Shown here: piece after piece, positions 12,973-21,953 of the stretch
How positions within the stretch are numbered: position 1 is the first letter of the stretch
Layout of the letters: the number at the start of each line of letters is the position of its first letter
Origin: CAYWTS01 sp964461265
Lineage (GTDB): Bacteria; Bacteroidota; Ignavibacteria; Tepidaquicellales; OLB5
Assembly (NCBI GenBank): GCA_964461265.1
Contig: CAYWTS010000027.1
Location: forward strand, 1-30,325
DNA length: 30,325 bases
Direction of reading: 5' to 3'
The notes under the pieces: generated by a model
The model's database searches: none
Told to the model about the DNA's origin: nothing
The model's input: only the letters and a program-made list of their open reading frames with translations
Made by a program: the position numbers and the translations under genes

Positions 12973-14925
12973 CTATTCTTCTTCCATTTGCCTGAGTTTT
13001 TCTAAAACACTGAAATCTTCAAGAGTAGACGTATCACCCGTTACACTGCCCTGAGAAGCAATTTCTCTCAGCAAACGGCGCATTATCTTCCCGCTTCTTG
13101 TTTTAGGTAACGATTCCGAAAACCGCACTTCATCGGGTCTTGCAAGTGAACCTATTTGCTTCACAACCCATTCTTTCAATTCTTCTTTTAAATCTTCACT
13201 GGGTTTGTTTTTTCCTTCAAGTGTCACAAACGCATAAATTGAACTGCCTTTCATTTCATCGGGCTTACCTACAACCGCTGATTCAGCAACTTTAGGATGA
13301 GCAACCAAAGCCGATTCAACCTCAGCAGTTCCTATACGGTGTCCGCTTACATTAATAACATCATCAACTCTGCCCATAATCCAGAAATATCCTTCACCAT
13401 CTTTTCTGGCTCCGTCACCTGTAAAATAAACACCTTTGAATTCGCTCCAATACTGTTTCTTGTATCTTTCATCATCACCCCATATAGTTCTAAGCATAGC
13501 GGGCCATGGTTTTTTAATAACTAAAAATCCGCCTTCATTAGGTTTGCACTTTTTACCGTCTTTGGCTACTACTTCAGGCTCGATTCCGAAGAATGGAAAA
13601 GTAACTGTCCCTGGTTTTAAAACTGTTGCACCGGGTACAGGTGTAATCATAATAGCCCCGGTTTCAGTCTGCCACCAGGTATCAACGATAGGACATTTAC
13701 CTTTACCGATTATTTTATAATACCACATCCAAGCTTCGGGATTTATAGGTTCTCCAACAGTTCCAAGCAGGCGTAATGAATTTAATTTATGTTTTCTGGG
13801 CCATTCCTCACCCCATTTAATGAAGGCGCGTATAGCAGTTGGAGCAGTGTAAAAAACATTCACCCTGTATTTATCTATAATCTGCCAGAACCTGTCAGGG
13901 TAAGGGTGATTCGGAGCTCCTTCATACATTAAGGTTGTAGCACCGTTAAGCAGAGGTCCGTAAATCACATAAGAGTGTCCCGTTATCCACCCTGCATCAG
14001 CAGTACACCAAAAAACATCTTCCTCTTTAACATCAAAAACATATTTCATAGTAAGGTAAGTTTGAACAGCATACCCTCCGTTAGTATGTAAAATACCTTT
14101 TGGCTTACCCGTTGTACCGCTTGTATACAATATGAACAGAGTATCTTCAGCATCAAGCTGAACCGGCGGGCAGTGGTCATCCACAGAAAGCATGAGTTCA
14201 TCGTACCAGTGATCACGTCCGTAATGCATAGTTATTTCACAGCCAATTCTTTTTACTACTATAACATTTTCAACTATAGGGCATTTCTCAAGTGCTTCAT
14301 CAACATTAGCTTTCAGCGGAATAACCGAACCTCTTCTGTAACCTCCATCGGCGGTTATAACCATCCGTGCTTCTGCATCGTTAATTCTATCAATCAGTGC
14401 AGATGATGAAAAACCCGCAAATACAATAGAGTGTATTGCACCAATCCTGGCACAAGCAAGCATAGCAACAGCAATTTCCGGAATCATAGGCATATAAATG
14501 CAAACTCTGTCACCTTTCCTTATGCCGAGCATTTTCATAACATTTGCGAATTTACAAACCTGTCTGTGGAGCTGCTGGTATGTCCATGTATCTGTATCTC
14601 CATCTTCACCTTCCCAGATAATAGCCGCTTTATTACGATGCCAGTCGGCAAGGTGGCGGTCAACACAGTTATAACTTAAATTAATTTTACCGCCGCAAAA
14701 CCATTTTGCATGAGGCGGTTTCCATTCCAGAACTTTTTTCCAGCGCCGGAACCAGTAAAGATCTTCTGCAATCTTAGCCCAGAATTTTTCAGGATTCCTT
14801 ACAGATTCTTTATACATTCGTTTAAACTCTGACATCGACTTTATGTGAGCGCGGTGTGAAAAAGGTTCATTCGGGATAAAAACTCTTTTCTCCTTCGATA
14901 AAGAAGTTATTTTAGTATGTTCCAT
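12973..14925 (-). CDS. acs: Acetyl-CoA synthetase (AMP-forming)
   Basis: A 650-residue cytosolic enzyme that activates acetate with ATP and CoA to acetyl-CoA through acetyl-AMP. Adenylate-forming motifs are complete: the P-loop YTSGTTGKPKG (267-277), TADAGWITGHSYV, VDTWWQTETGA (adenine and acetate pocket with the Trp typical of acetate specificity), YFTGDGARKD, GRVDDVINVSGHRIG hinge and the C-terminal PKTRSGKIMRR with catalytic Lys613, the residue controlled by acetylation in this family. Length is typical. It stands alone; the ATG at 14923-14925 is preceded by a palindrome (14946-14989) that may affect the 5' region. Confidence 0.97.
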   Translation of the reverse strand: MEHTKITSLSKEKRVFIPNEPFSHRAHIKSMSEFKRMYKESVRNPEKFWAKIAEDLYWFRRWKKVLEWKPPHAKWFCGGKINLSYNCVDRHLADWHRNKAAIIWEGEDGDTDTWTYQQLHRQVCKFANVMKMLGIRKGDRVCIYMPMIPEIAVAMLACARIGAIHSIVFAGFSSSALIDRINDAEARMVITADGGYRRGSVIPLKANVDEALEKCPIVENVIVVKRIGCEITMHYGRDHWYDELMLSVDDHCPPVQLDAEDTLFILYTSGTTGKPKGILHTNGGYAVQTYLTMKYVFDVKEEDVFWCTADAGWITGHSYVIYGPLLNGATTLMYEGAPNHPYPDRFWQIIDKYRVNVFYTAPTAIRAFIKWGEEWPRKHKLNSLRLLGTVGEPINPEAWMWYYKIIGKGKCPIVDTWWQTETGAIMITPVPGATVLKPGTVTFPFFGIEPEVVAKDGKKCKPNEGGFLVIKKPWPAMLRTIWGDDERYKKQYWSEFKGVYFTGDGARKDGEGYFWIMGRVDDVINVSGHRIGTAEVESALVAHPKVAESAVVGKPDEMKGSSIYAFVTLEGKNKPSEDLKEELKEWVVKQIGSLARPDEVRFSESLPKTRSGKIMRRLLREIASQGSVTGDTSTLEDFSVLEKLRQMEEE

Positions 14926-14945
14926 AAAATTAATATTAATATTTC

Positions 14946-14989
14946 AAAACCTGACAGGTTTAAGAACATAAGTAATACTGTCAGGTTTT
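14946..14989. repeat. Inverted repeat between acs and the VWA gene
   Basis: AAAACCTGACAG (14946-14957) and CTGTCAGGTTTT (14978-14989) form a perfect 12-bp stem around a 20-base loop. It lies 20 bp upstream of the acs start codon. It could be a dispersed intergenic palindrome or, on the minus strand, a leader hairpin or operator for acs. Confidence 0.6.
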
Positions 14990-15201
14990 ACAGAAATAAT
15001 GTCAGCAAGTATAATCTGTTTTTCATAAAGTTGCAATTAATTATCACAATTAATCAGCATATAAATCTATGGTTTCCGAAATGGCGGAATAATATTTTAT
15101 TATCAAAGGAACTATTTCTTCCTATTACACATTTAAAGAGTAGATTTTGAGGAATAATAAAGTAACTTTATTAATCAAAATTAATCTTTAGCTTAGAGTA
15201 T

Positions 15202-17367
15202 ATGACATTTCTGAATCCGCTAATATTATGGGGTCTGCTGGCTGTGGCAATACCTGTGATTATACATCTTCTGAATTTACGAAGAACCAAGAAGATAGAA
15301 TTCCCTACGTTAATGTTCTTAAAAGAGATACAGCAAACAAAATATAAGAAGATAAAGCTAAAGCAATTACTGATATTATTATGCAGAGCAGGATTAATAA
15401 TTTCATTAGTGCTTGCTTTTGCTAATCCTATATTACACGGATATCTTGGCTCAGGTGGTTCAAAATTAAGGTCAACAGTTATACTGGTAATTGATGACTC
15501 ATTCAGCATGCAGGCTTTAGAAGGGGGAAAAAATAAACTGGAAACGGCTAAAAACAAAATTCAGGAAATTTTCAGTTTGTTTGATGATAAAGATGAGGTA
15601 TATTTTGCTGCAACCTCCGGTATTTCGTTACAAAAAAATCCTGAGCTGTTAAGTTCAGCTGAACATTTTAATAAACAAATTTCTTTAATTCAGCCAACGG
15701 CAATTACAGCCAACATAAACGACATTATTGAAAAATCCATCCCCATTTTCAAAAATTCAAATAATCCGAATAAGGAAATATTTATTCTAACCGACGGACA
15801 GAGGTGTATTTTTGATAACCGTATGATACCGGCAGATAACCCCGATATGTTAAAAGACATACATATTAATATAATTTTAACCGGAAATCATCAACCTTCC
15901 AACATTTCAATTGACACAATTGATATCAAAACAAAAATTTTCGAGAAAAATAAAGAAGTAATACTTAAATGCCTTGTTAATAACAGGAATAATTTCAACG
16001 TAACAGGAAAACCGTTAACACTTAATTTCGGTGGAAAAACAATCGATGAAAAGAATATTGATATACCTGCTAACTCAATATTAGAAGTTGAGTTTAATAT
16101 TATTCCCTCATCAGCTTTTTACAGAAGCGGATTTATTGAACTGACACAATCGAATCTTACGGATGATGAAATTAAATATGATAACAGAAGGTATTTCACA
16201 GTTTACATTCCGGAAGAAATTAATATCCTGATTGTTTCTGCAAACCAGTCTGATAATAATTTTTTAAAAACACTTATAAATACAGTAAACGAATCTTTCG
16301 ATGATACAGTATCGGTTAAATCAAAATATTTTGAATTTGAAGATGCCGGAACAATTATCACAGCTGAGAAATTAAGGAATAAGAAATTAATTATCATCAA
16401 TGGCAAGCCTAATATTACAAAAGAAGAATCAGCGTTAATCGAAAAATACTTAACATCGGGAGGCGGTCTTATCATTTTCCCTTCCGCTGACATATCTATA
16501 GACAATTACAATAATTTTTTATCTATGCTTAACCTGCCTTTAATAACAGGCATACAACGGGAGAATACAAATATTGAATATAACTTCTCGGAAATTGATT
16601 ATGAACATCCTATAATACAGACAATCTTTAAGAACATAACCGATGCAAAAAATTACCCCGGCAGTTCTCCAAAAATTAAAAGCTTTATTACCTTACAGTC
16701 CGGATACTCAGCAAGAGCTGTTATAAAGCTTAATAGCGGGAATAATTTCCTTGTCGAAAATAATTACGGAAAAGGTAAAATACTTTTATACTCTGTCAGT
16801 CCGGATATGACTTTCTCTGATTTCCCGGAAACCAATATCTTCGCACCGCTAATTACGCGTTCAATATTATACGCTTCGGCAAATCCTATACTTCCGGAGC
16901 AAGTTGCAGGCAAAGATTATTACATAGAAATATCCCCTCAGGTTAAACAAAATATGCCTGTTATTCTTGAAGACAAAATAAAGAATATTTCTGTTGATAC
17001 TATCCTTCTGAATTCGAATGGTGAACCTATTTTTCTTAATTTGAAAAATTATATCAACTCCTCATCCCAATATGATATAAAATCTCAGGGTATCGAGACG
17101 ATTGAGTTTTCAGCAAATCACGATAACAAAGAATCCGATATGACCTATTACACGGAAGATGAGATTAAACAGCTTTTAATAGATAAATTTGCAGGAATAA
17201 ATGTGATTAAAATTAACCATAATTTAACCGATAAAATAACCGAAGCAAGAACCGGTACCGAGTTATGGAAGCTTTTACTGGTAATAGCACTTTTTTTTAT
17301 TATTTTAGAATACATAATCAGCAGATCTATGCTAATAACTCCCAAAAAAACTGAAATTAATAATTAG
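15202..17367 (+). CDS. BatA/VWA domain membrane protein
   Basis: A 721-residue inner-membrane protein. Residues 1-78 form the N-terminal double-span BatA domain (MTFLNPLILWGLLAVAIPVI, then ...FPTLMFLKEIQQTKYKK and a second helix LLILLCRAGLIISLVLAF). A von Willebrand A domain follows with MIDAS residues D98-x-S100-x-S102 (VIDDSFSM) and FILTDGQR. The middle and C-terminal parts include a CARDB-like stretch and a region (LTSGGGLIIFPS, GKGKILLYSVSPDMTFSDFP) like the glutamine-amidotransferase-like domain common in this family. A final helix (LLLVIALFFIILEYII) anchors the tail. The family is loosely tied to the MoxR/Bat aerotolerance systems; the exact role is unknown and no MoxR gene is nearby. 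Confidence 0.85.
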   Translation: MTFLNPLILWGLLAVAIPVIIHLLNLRRTKKIEFPTLMFLKEIQQTKYKKIKLKQLLILLCRAGLIISLVLAFANPILHGYLGSGGSKLRSTVILVIDDSFSMQALEGGKNKLETAKNKIQEIFSLFDDKDEVYFAATSGISLQKNPELLSSAEHFNKQISLIQPTAITANINDIIEKSIPIFKNSNNPNKEIFILTDGQRCIFDNRMIPADNPDMLKDIHINIILTGNHQPSNISIDTIDIKTKIFEKNKEVILKCLVNNRNNFNVTGKPLTLNFGGKTIDEKNIDIPANSILEVEFNIIPSSAFYRSGFIELTQSNLTDDEIKYDNRRYFTVYIPEEINILIVSANQSDNNFLKTLINTVNESFDDTVSVKSKYFEFEDAGTIITAEKLRNKKLIIINGKPNITKEESALIEKYLTSGGGLIIFPSADISIDNYNNFLSMLNLPLITGIQRENTNIEYNFSEIDYEHPIIQTIFKNITDAKNYPGSSPKIKSFITLQSGYSARAVIKLNSGNNFLVENNYGKGKILLYSVSPDMTFSDFPETNIFAPLITRSILYASANPILPEQVAGKDYYIEISPQVKQNMPVILEDKIKNISVDTILLNSNGEPIFLNLKNYINSSSQYDIKSQGIETIEFSANHDNKESDMTYYTEDEIKQLLIDKFAGINVIKINHNLTDKITEARTGTELWKLLLVIALFFIILEYIISRSMLITPKKTEINN

Positions 17368-17445
17368 CTTTATCAAACGAGTTTTTTTTAGTATATTTAA
17401 GTGCTTTAAATTAAAGATCTTAACGAAATAAATCGGAGAAACACA

Positions 17446-18303
17446 ATGAAAGTCTATAAATTATTAAGTTTATTAATTCCACTTATAACAATTATTATCT
17501 TATTTGGATGCAGTTCTGCTGAACAAACAACAGGTAAATTAGCTTTTCAGAAAAAAGATTATGAGAAAGCCGAACAGGAGTTCGAAAAGGAAGTTCAGCA
17601 GAATGCAAGCAATGAAGAAGCATGGTTTTATCTTGCTATGTCAAGGATATTATTAAATAAATTAGAAAAAGGCGATGAGGCTTTAAAACAGTACAGGAAA
17701 ATAGGTAAACACACATACGACCAGGATATCTTAGTCCTCTGGGGAACAAAATACAACGAAGCATTCGATTATTTTGAAAAAGCCAGGCAGTCCACAGACA
17801 CCTCGAAGATGATACCGCTTTATAACAAATCCCTGGATATTTTTAAAGCTTGTCTTATACTTGAACCAGACAGTTTGATAGTTCAAAAAAATATAGATGT
17901 AATTTCAAATAAAATAATCACGATAAAAGCTAAGCCAAAGATTGATAAAGGTGCAGAATTAATAAACGAAGGCAAATATTCAGAAGCGCTTGAATTATTA
18001 AAAGATGCACTTGCTGCCGGAATTACAAAAGAAAGTCCTGCTTATGAAGTGCTGTCATACAATATTGCATTATCATATCTTAAATGGGGCGAAAACCTGA
18101 GAGTAACTAATCCCGATAATCCTGTATATTTAGAAAAATATAAGGAGGCACTGCCTTTCTTAGAAGCTATTAAAGATTCAAAAGATAAAGCAACAAAATT
18201 ACAAGTATACGAATTACTTATTCAATGTTATGGTAATCTTAACATGACACAGGAAGCACTGGATGCAATTAAAATAAGAGATCAACTTAAAGAAGAGAAA
18301 TAG
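17446..18303 (+). CDS. TPR-repeat lipoprotein
   Basis: A 285-residue protein with a clear lipoprotein signal: MKVYKLLSLLIPLITIIILF then GCSS, so Cys22 would be lipidated. Tetratricopeptide-type helices follow: GKLAFQKKDYEKAEQEFEKE, EEAWFYLAMSRILL, then GAELINEGKYSEALELLKDA and a final YELLIQCYGNLNMTQEALDA. It probably acts as a periplasmic-side or outer-membrane scaffold. A CGGAG ribosome site precedes the ATG. It is the first gene of a compact run; sppA starts two bases after its stop codon, so the two are surely co-transcribed and perhaps functionally linked at the envelope. Confidence 0.85.
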   Translation: MKVYKLLSLLIPLITIIILFGCSSAEQTTGKLAFQKKDYEKAEQEFEKEVQQNASNEEAWFYLAMSRILLNKLEKGDEALKQYRKIGKHTYDQDILVLWGTKYNEAFDYFEKARQSTDTSKMIPLYNKSLDIFKACLILEPDSLIVQKNIDVISNKIITIKAKPKIDKGAELINEGKYSEALELLKDALAAGITKESPAYEVLSYNIALSYLKWGENLRVTNPDNPVYLEKYKEALPFLEAIKDSKDKATKLQVYELLIQCYGNLNMTQEALDAIKIRDQLKEEK

Positions 18304-18305
18304 TC

Positions 18306-19232
18306 ATGGCAGCACAAGCAACTTCATCCGGTACACGCTGGTTCTGGGGAATTTTCCTCAGTCTTGTATTTATTGGGCTTGTATTTCTAGGAATATGCTT
18401 TCTAATTCTTGCATCTGTGTTCAGGTTCGATAGATTCGATTACTCTTACCGGGGTTCAGGTGAAAAAATAGCAGTAGTTGAGGTGAACGATGTTATTATG
18501 TTTTCTGAACCAATTGTAGAAGAAATAAAAAGATTCCGAGAAGATAAAACCATAAAGGCAATTATTGTCAGAGTTAACTCACCTGGGGGCGGAGTAGCTG
18601 CATCACAGGAAATATATGAGGAAATTAAAAAGACACGTGAGAGCGGCAAAATAATAGTTATTTCGATGGGTTCAATTGCTGCAAGCGGAGGGTATTATAT
18701 AGCCTGCGGCTCAAATCTTATTATAGCTAATCCCGGCACTCTTACGGGAAGTATTGGCGTGATTGCAAGGTTCATAAACGTAAAAGACCTTGCCGATAAA
18801 TTAGGAATAAAAGAAACAACAATTAAAAGCGGTGAGTTAAAAGATGCAGGCGACCCATTCAGAGACGTTACAGAAAAAGACAAGGAGTACTTCCAGGATA
18901 TTATAGATAACACTTTCACCCAGTTTCTTGAGGTTGTTGCAAAAGAAAGAAAAATGAATAAAGATTCACTTATGCAGTACGCAAATGGCAGGGTATTTAC
19001 AGGATTACAAGCTAAGGAATATGGATTGATAGATTCACTTGGAACATTCGAAGATGCCGTAAGAATTACAGCCAAGCTTGCCGGCATAGAGGGAGAGCCC
19101 AAGCTTGTAAGGAAAAAGAAAAAATTCTCGTTATTTGAAGAACTTCTTGGTACAAAACTGGAAGATATTTCAGATCTTAAAAATAAATTATTTGAAGAAC
19201 CTATTTTACAATATAAATTTACATCACCATGA
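18306..19232 (+). CDS. sppA: Signal peptide peptidase SppA (short, 36-kDa type)
   Basis: A 308-residue membrane-anchored serine protease of family S49, which degrades signal peptides left in the membrane. One N-terminal helix (residues 12-38) anchors it. The catalytic domain shows VRVNSPGGGVAAS, ISMGSIAASGGYYIACG with nucleophile Ser127, GTLTGSIGVI, and the IKSGELKDAGDPFR segment carrying the general-base lysine (Lys174 or Lys179). NGRVFTGLQAKEYGLIDSLG is the usual C-terminal signature. Length matches the single-domain Bacillus-type form rather than the double-length E. coli enzyme. Its stop overlaps the HU gene start by 4 bp (ATGA). Confidence 0.93.
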   Translation: MAAQATSSGTRWFWGIFLSLVFIGLVFLGICFLILASVFRFDRFDYSYRGSGEKIAVVEVNDVIMFSEPIVEEIKRFREDKTIKAIIVRVNSPGGGVAASQEIYEEIKKTRESGKIIVISMGSIAASGGYYIACGSNLIIANPGTLTGSIGVIARFINVKDLADKLGIKETTIKSGELKDAGDPFRDVTEKDKEYFQDIIDNTFTQFLEVVAKERKMNKDSLMQYANGRVFTGLQAKEYGLIDSLGTFEDAVRITAKLAGIEGEPKLVRKKKKFSLFEELLGTKLEDISDLKNKLFEEPILQYKFTSP

Positions 19233-19519
19233 CAAGAGCTGATATTGCAAGCAAAATAGCCCAGGCAACGGGCTTAAGCAAAGTTGAAACAGAAGCTGTT
19301 GTTGAAGGTTTCATCCTTTGTGTTATAGATGCCCTAAAGAACAACGAAAATATAGAAATCAGGGGATTCGGTACATTTAAGGTTAAAGAACGGAAACCAA
19401 GAATTGCCAGAAATCCGAAAACAGGTGCTAAAGTTGAACTCGACAGGCGTTTTGTTCCTATGTTTAAAGTATCAAAAGAGTTTAAAAAAGCAGTTAACGA
19501 TAAATTAGCAAAAAAATAA
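19229..19519 (+). CDS. HU/IHF family DNA-binding protein
   Basis: A 96-residue nucleoid protein. It has the helical dimerisation half (MTRADIASKIAQATGLSKVE...), then the IEIRGFGTFKVKERKPRIAR beta segment and the RNPKTG beta-arm tip that inserts in the DNA minor groove, followed by the C-terminal helix FKVSKEFKKAVNDKL. It bends and compacts DNA. The ATG overlaps the sppA stop, so translation is coupled. Whether it is HU or IHF-like cannot be decided from sequence alone. Confidence 0.93.
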   Translation: MTRADIASKIAQATGLSKVETEAVVEGFILCVIDALKNNENIEIRGFGTFKVKERKPRIARNPKTGAKVELDRRFVPMFKVSKEFKKAVNDKLAKK

Positions 19520-19539
19520 TAAACTAATTAAGGAGGTTT

Positions 19540-19635
19540 ATGCCAAGCGGCAAAAAAAGAAAAAGACATAAGATGTCAACCCATAAACGTAAAAAAAGAT
19601 TACGCAAGAACAGACATAAGAAACGAATACGTTAG
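19540..19635 (+). CDS. 31-residue basic ribosomal-type protein (bS22/AURKAIP1-COX24-like)
   Basis: A perfect AGGAGG site (19531-19536) precedes an ATG at 19540 that opens a 31-codon frame. The product begins MPSGKKRKRHKMSTHKRKKR and ends LRKNRHKKRIR: more than half Lys/Arg/His. This matches the tiny AURKAIP1/COX24-domain proteins of Bacteroidota relatives, homologous to mitochondrial mS38 and mycobacterial bS22, which sit in the small ribosomal subunit near the decoding region. It lies 20 bp after the HU gene in the same operon. Such genes are often missed because of their size. The identification rests on recalled family sequence, so moderate to high confidence. Confidence 0.85.
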   Translation: MPSGKKRKRHKMSTHKRKKRLRKNRHKKRIR

Positions 19636-19735
19636 TCTCAGGGTTTGAATGTTTAAAAGTTAAAAGGTAAAATAAATTCATCGTAAATTTTACTAAAAAT
19701 TAAAAACTTATTGTATTATTAAACATAAGTTATGT

Positions 19736-20080
19736 ATGAAATTTGACAAATTCGAAGATATTATTGCTTGGCAAAAAGCTAAAGAATTAAGCATTAATAT
19801 TTATAGTAATTTTTAAAAATGTAAAGATTTTGGATTTAAATCACAAATTCAAAATGCTGCTGTTTCTATAATGAACAACATAGCAGAAGGATTTGAAAGA
19901 CACACGAATAATGAATTTAAACACTTTTTATACATTGCTAAGGGTAGTGCTGGGGAAGTCAGAAGTATGCTATATTTAGCAGATGAGTTAAAATATGTAG
20001 ACCCGGTAAAATTACCTTACCTTAATGAACTTATATTATCAATTTCTAAAATGCTGGCTGGATTAATAAAAAAATTATAA
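19736..20080 (+). pseudogene. Four-helix-bundle (23S rRNA IVS-type) protein, nonsense-interrupted
   Basis: An ATG at 19736 starts MKFDKFEDIIAWQKAKELSI, the standard N-terminus of the four-helix-bundle 'IVS' proteins. After 26 codons (…IYSNF) a TAA at 19814-19816 interrupts, and the same frame continues without any shift: KCKDFGFKSQIQNAAVSIMN, then NIAEGFERHTNNEFKHFLYI, and GSAGEVRSMLYLADEL to the stop at 20078-20080. The conserved NIAEG signature is intact. A single base change at the TAA (for example AAA) would restore a 114-residue protein. The first downstream ATG (19871) would leave a 69-residue fragment lacking helix 1. No 23S rRNA is nearby, so this is one of the free-standing family members, whose function is unknown. 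Confidence 0.8.
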
Positions 20081-20125
20081 CCAGATAAATTGTGTTTCTT
20101 TTTTATCTTTCTAACTTTCTAACCT

Positions 20126-21595
20126 TTAACCTCTCCTCACCTGGTAATTCGGTGCTTCTTTTGTAATAATTACATCATGCGGGTGTGACTCTATTAATCC
20201 TGCGTGTGTTACTTCAACAAATTTTGCATTTTTATGCATCTCGGTAACCGTTTTGCAGCCGCAATAACCCATTGCAGAACGCAATCCGCCTACCATTTGA
20301 TAAATAACATCCGAAACAGGACCTTTATATGGTACTCGTCCCTCTATCCCTTCGGGGACAAGTTTTGTTAAATCATCTTCAGTATCCTGGAAATAACGGT
20401 CTTTACTCCCTTCCTTCATTGCTTCTATTGAACCCATACCGCGATAAATCTTAAAGCTTCTGCCTTCATATAAAACTTTCTCACCCGGTGATTCTTCGGT
20501 ACCTGCAAGTAATCCGCCAACCATAACGCACGAGGCACCTGCAGCTATTGCTTTGGGAATATCGCCTGTCTGCTTTACGCCGCCATCGGCAATGACAGGT
20601 ATATTGTATCTCTTTGCTGCTTCGCAGCAATTAATAATAGCTGTTATCTGCGGAATACCTACTCCTGCTACAACCCTTGTTGTGCAAATAGAACCCGCCC
20701 CTATACCAACTTTTACGGCATCAACACCGCATTTAATCAGGTCAACTGTAGCTTCACGAGTTGCAACGTTACCCGCAACAAGCTCAACATCAAATTTTTT
20801 CCTCATACGCTTAACCATCTCCATTACACCTGCTGAATGGCCGTGAGCTGTATCAACTACAATTACATCAACATGGTTTTTAACAAGCTCCTCTGCTCTT
20901 TCAATTATGTCGCCCGAAATACCCACTGCTGCTCCCACACGAAGTCTGCCGTATTTATCTTTCGAAGCGAACGGGTATTTCTTCCTTTTCTGTATATCTT
21001 TAAAGGTAATTAAACCCTTAATCTTGCCGTTTTTATCTACAACAGGCAGCTTTTCTATCTTATGTTTTTGCAAAATCTTCTCAGCCTGTGTTAGTGTAGT
21101 GCCCACAGGTGCAGTAATAAGGTTTTCCCGTGTCATTAATTTCGAAACCTTCATGCTGTTATCGGGTTCAAAACGAAGATCGCGATTTGTAAGGATTCCG
21201 ATTAATTCATTTTTTTCATTCACAATCGGGAATCCGGAAATCTGATAGCGTTCCATGAGCCTGTTAGCTTCACCAACCGTTTGGTCGGGCTTAAGTGTAA
21301 TGGGATTTTGTATCATTCCGCTTTCACTTCGTTTTACTCTGTCAACTTCAGATGCCTGCTTTTCTAATGACATGTTCTTATGCAGTATCCCGATACCGCC
21401 TTCGCGAGCCATTGCTATAGCAAGCTCCGATTCTGTTACGGTATCCATCGCTGCCGAAACAATAGGAATATTTAATAAAATATTTCTGGTAAAACGTGTT
21501 TGGATGTTTACATCCCTTGGTAAGACCTTCGATTTTGCCGGGACAAGCAGTATATCATCGAAGGTTATCGCTTTGTTTATAATCTTGTGTGCCAT
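20126..21595 (-). CDS. guaB: Inosine-5'-monophosphate dehydrogenase
   Basis: A 489-residue cytosolic enzyme that oxidises IMP to XMP with NAD+, the committed step to GTP. The N-terminus KAITFDDILLVPAKSKVLP is canonical and fixes the start. Two CBS domains (about residues 95-205), which bind regulatory nucleotides, interrupt the barrel. Catalytic Cys304 lies in GIGAGSICTTRVVAGVGIPQ; PVIADGGVKQTGDIPKAIAA is the phosphate-binding segment; EGRVPYKG belongs to the mobile flap and MVGGLRSAMGYCG follows. All key residues are present. The promoter box TATATTTG ends two bases before the ATG, suggesting a leaderless message. Confidence 0.97.
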   Translation of the reverse strand: MAHKIINKAITFDDILLVPAKSKVLPRDVNIQTRFTRNILLNIPIVSAAMDTVTESELAIAMAREGGIGILHKNMSLEKQASEVDRVKRSESGMIQNPITLKPDQTVGEANRLMERYQISGFPIVNEKNELIGILTNRDLRFEPDNSMKVSKLMTRENLITAPVGTTLTQAEKILQKHKIEKLPVVDKNGKIKGLITFKDIQKRKKYPFASKDKYGRLRVGAAVGISGDIIERAEELVKNHVDVIVVDTAHGHSAGVMEMVKRMRKKFDVELVAGNVATREATVDLIKCGVDAVKVGIGAGSICTTRVVAGVGIPQITAIINCCEAAKRYNIPVIADGGVKQTGDIPKAIAAGASCVMVGGLLAGTEESPGEKVLYEGRSFKIYRGMGSIEAMKEGSKDRYFQDTEDDLTKLVPEGIEGRVPYKGPVSDVIYQMVGGLRSAMGYCGCKTVTEMHKNAKFVEVTHAGLIESHPHDVIITKEAPNYQVRRG

Positions 21596-21597
21596 AA

Positions 21598-21627
21598 CAA
21601 ATATACTAAAAAATTTTTAATTTCAAA
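21598..21627 (-). promoter_or_regulatory. guaB promoter, overlapping the translation start region
   Basis: On the minus strand TTTG (complement of 21624-21627), 18 bp, then TATATTTG (complement of 21598-21605), matching the TTTG / TAnnTTTG pattern. Only two bases separate the -7 box from the guaB ATG, so initiation would fall inside or at the first codon. Confidence 0.5.
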
Positions 21628-21953
21628 AATTTTTTTGTAATTATCTTTTAATCTTTTATTTTTAAAAAAATATCTTGAACATTAATTTTTAATAATTAAC
21701 TGAAGTTTTGCAAAAGTTAATAAATTAACTTTTAACTGATAGTAAAACTTGATTTCGACATCACCAACTTCCCTCTATGAGGTCGCAGATCAAGAAGAGG
21801 GTGCACAAAAATCAAGGATATTGTATAATAGCGAAATGGTTTAACCACTGCATCTAAAGCGAAACCGGGTGAATAATGAATTTACGCGGGCTTGCAGGCT
21901 TTTATCCATATTTTAGGATAGCAATGCAGGCAGGATTCTGCGGATTTATTATT
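21606..21953. other. Gene-free region between guaB and the unknown 486-residue protein
   Basis: No gene is seen. The guaB-proximal part is very AT-rich and holds a perfect palindrome AAAAGTTAAT-AA-ATTAACTTTT (21712-21733). Just before it, ACTGAAGTTTTGCAAAA (21699-21715) resembles a lone end of the 155-bp mobile element. From about 21745 to 21950 the composition becomes less AT-rich with several short self-complementary words (CCCTCT/AGAGGG at 21772-21801; TATCC/GGATA at 21903-21921), suggesting a structured RNA or a relic element. Confidence 0.5.

Noticed and set aside
13297..14679. Several plus-strand open frames opposite acs
   Set aside because: They lie fully within the conserved acetyl-CoA synthetase gene on the other strand and have no independent support.
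19736..20080. Evidence of a nearby 23S rRNA intervening sequence
   Set aside because: The IVS-type protein gene has no rRNA sequence around it; free-standing genes of this family are common.
21255..21620. Plus-strand 121-residue frame opposite the guaB 5' end
   Set aside because: It mirrors conserved IMP dehydrogenase codons and has no promoter or ribosome site of its own.
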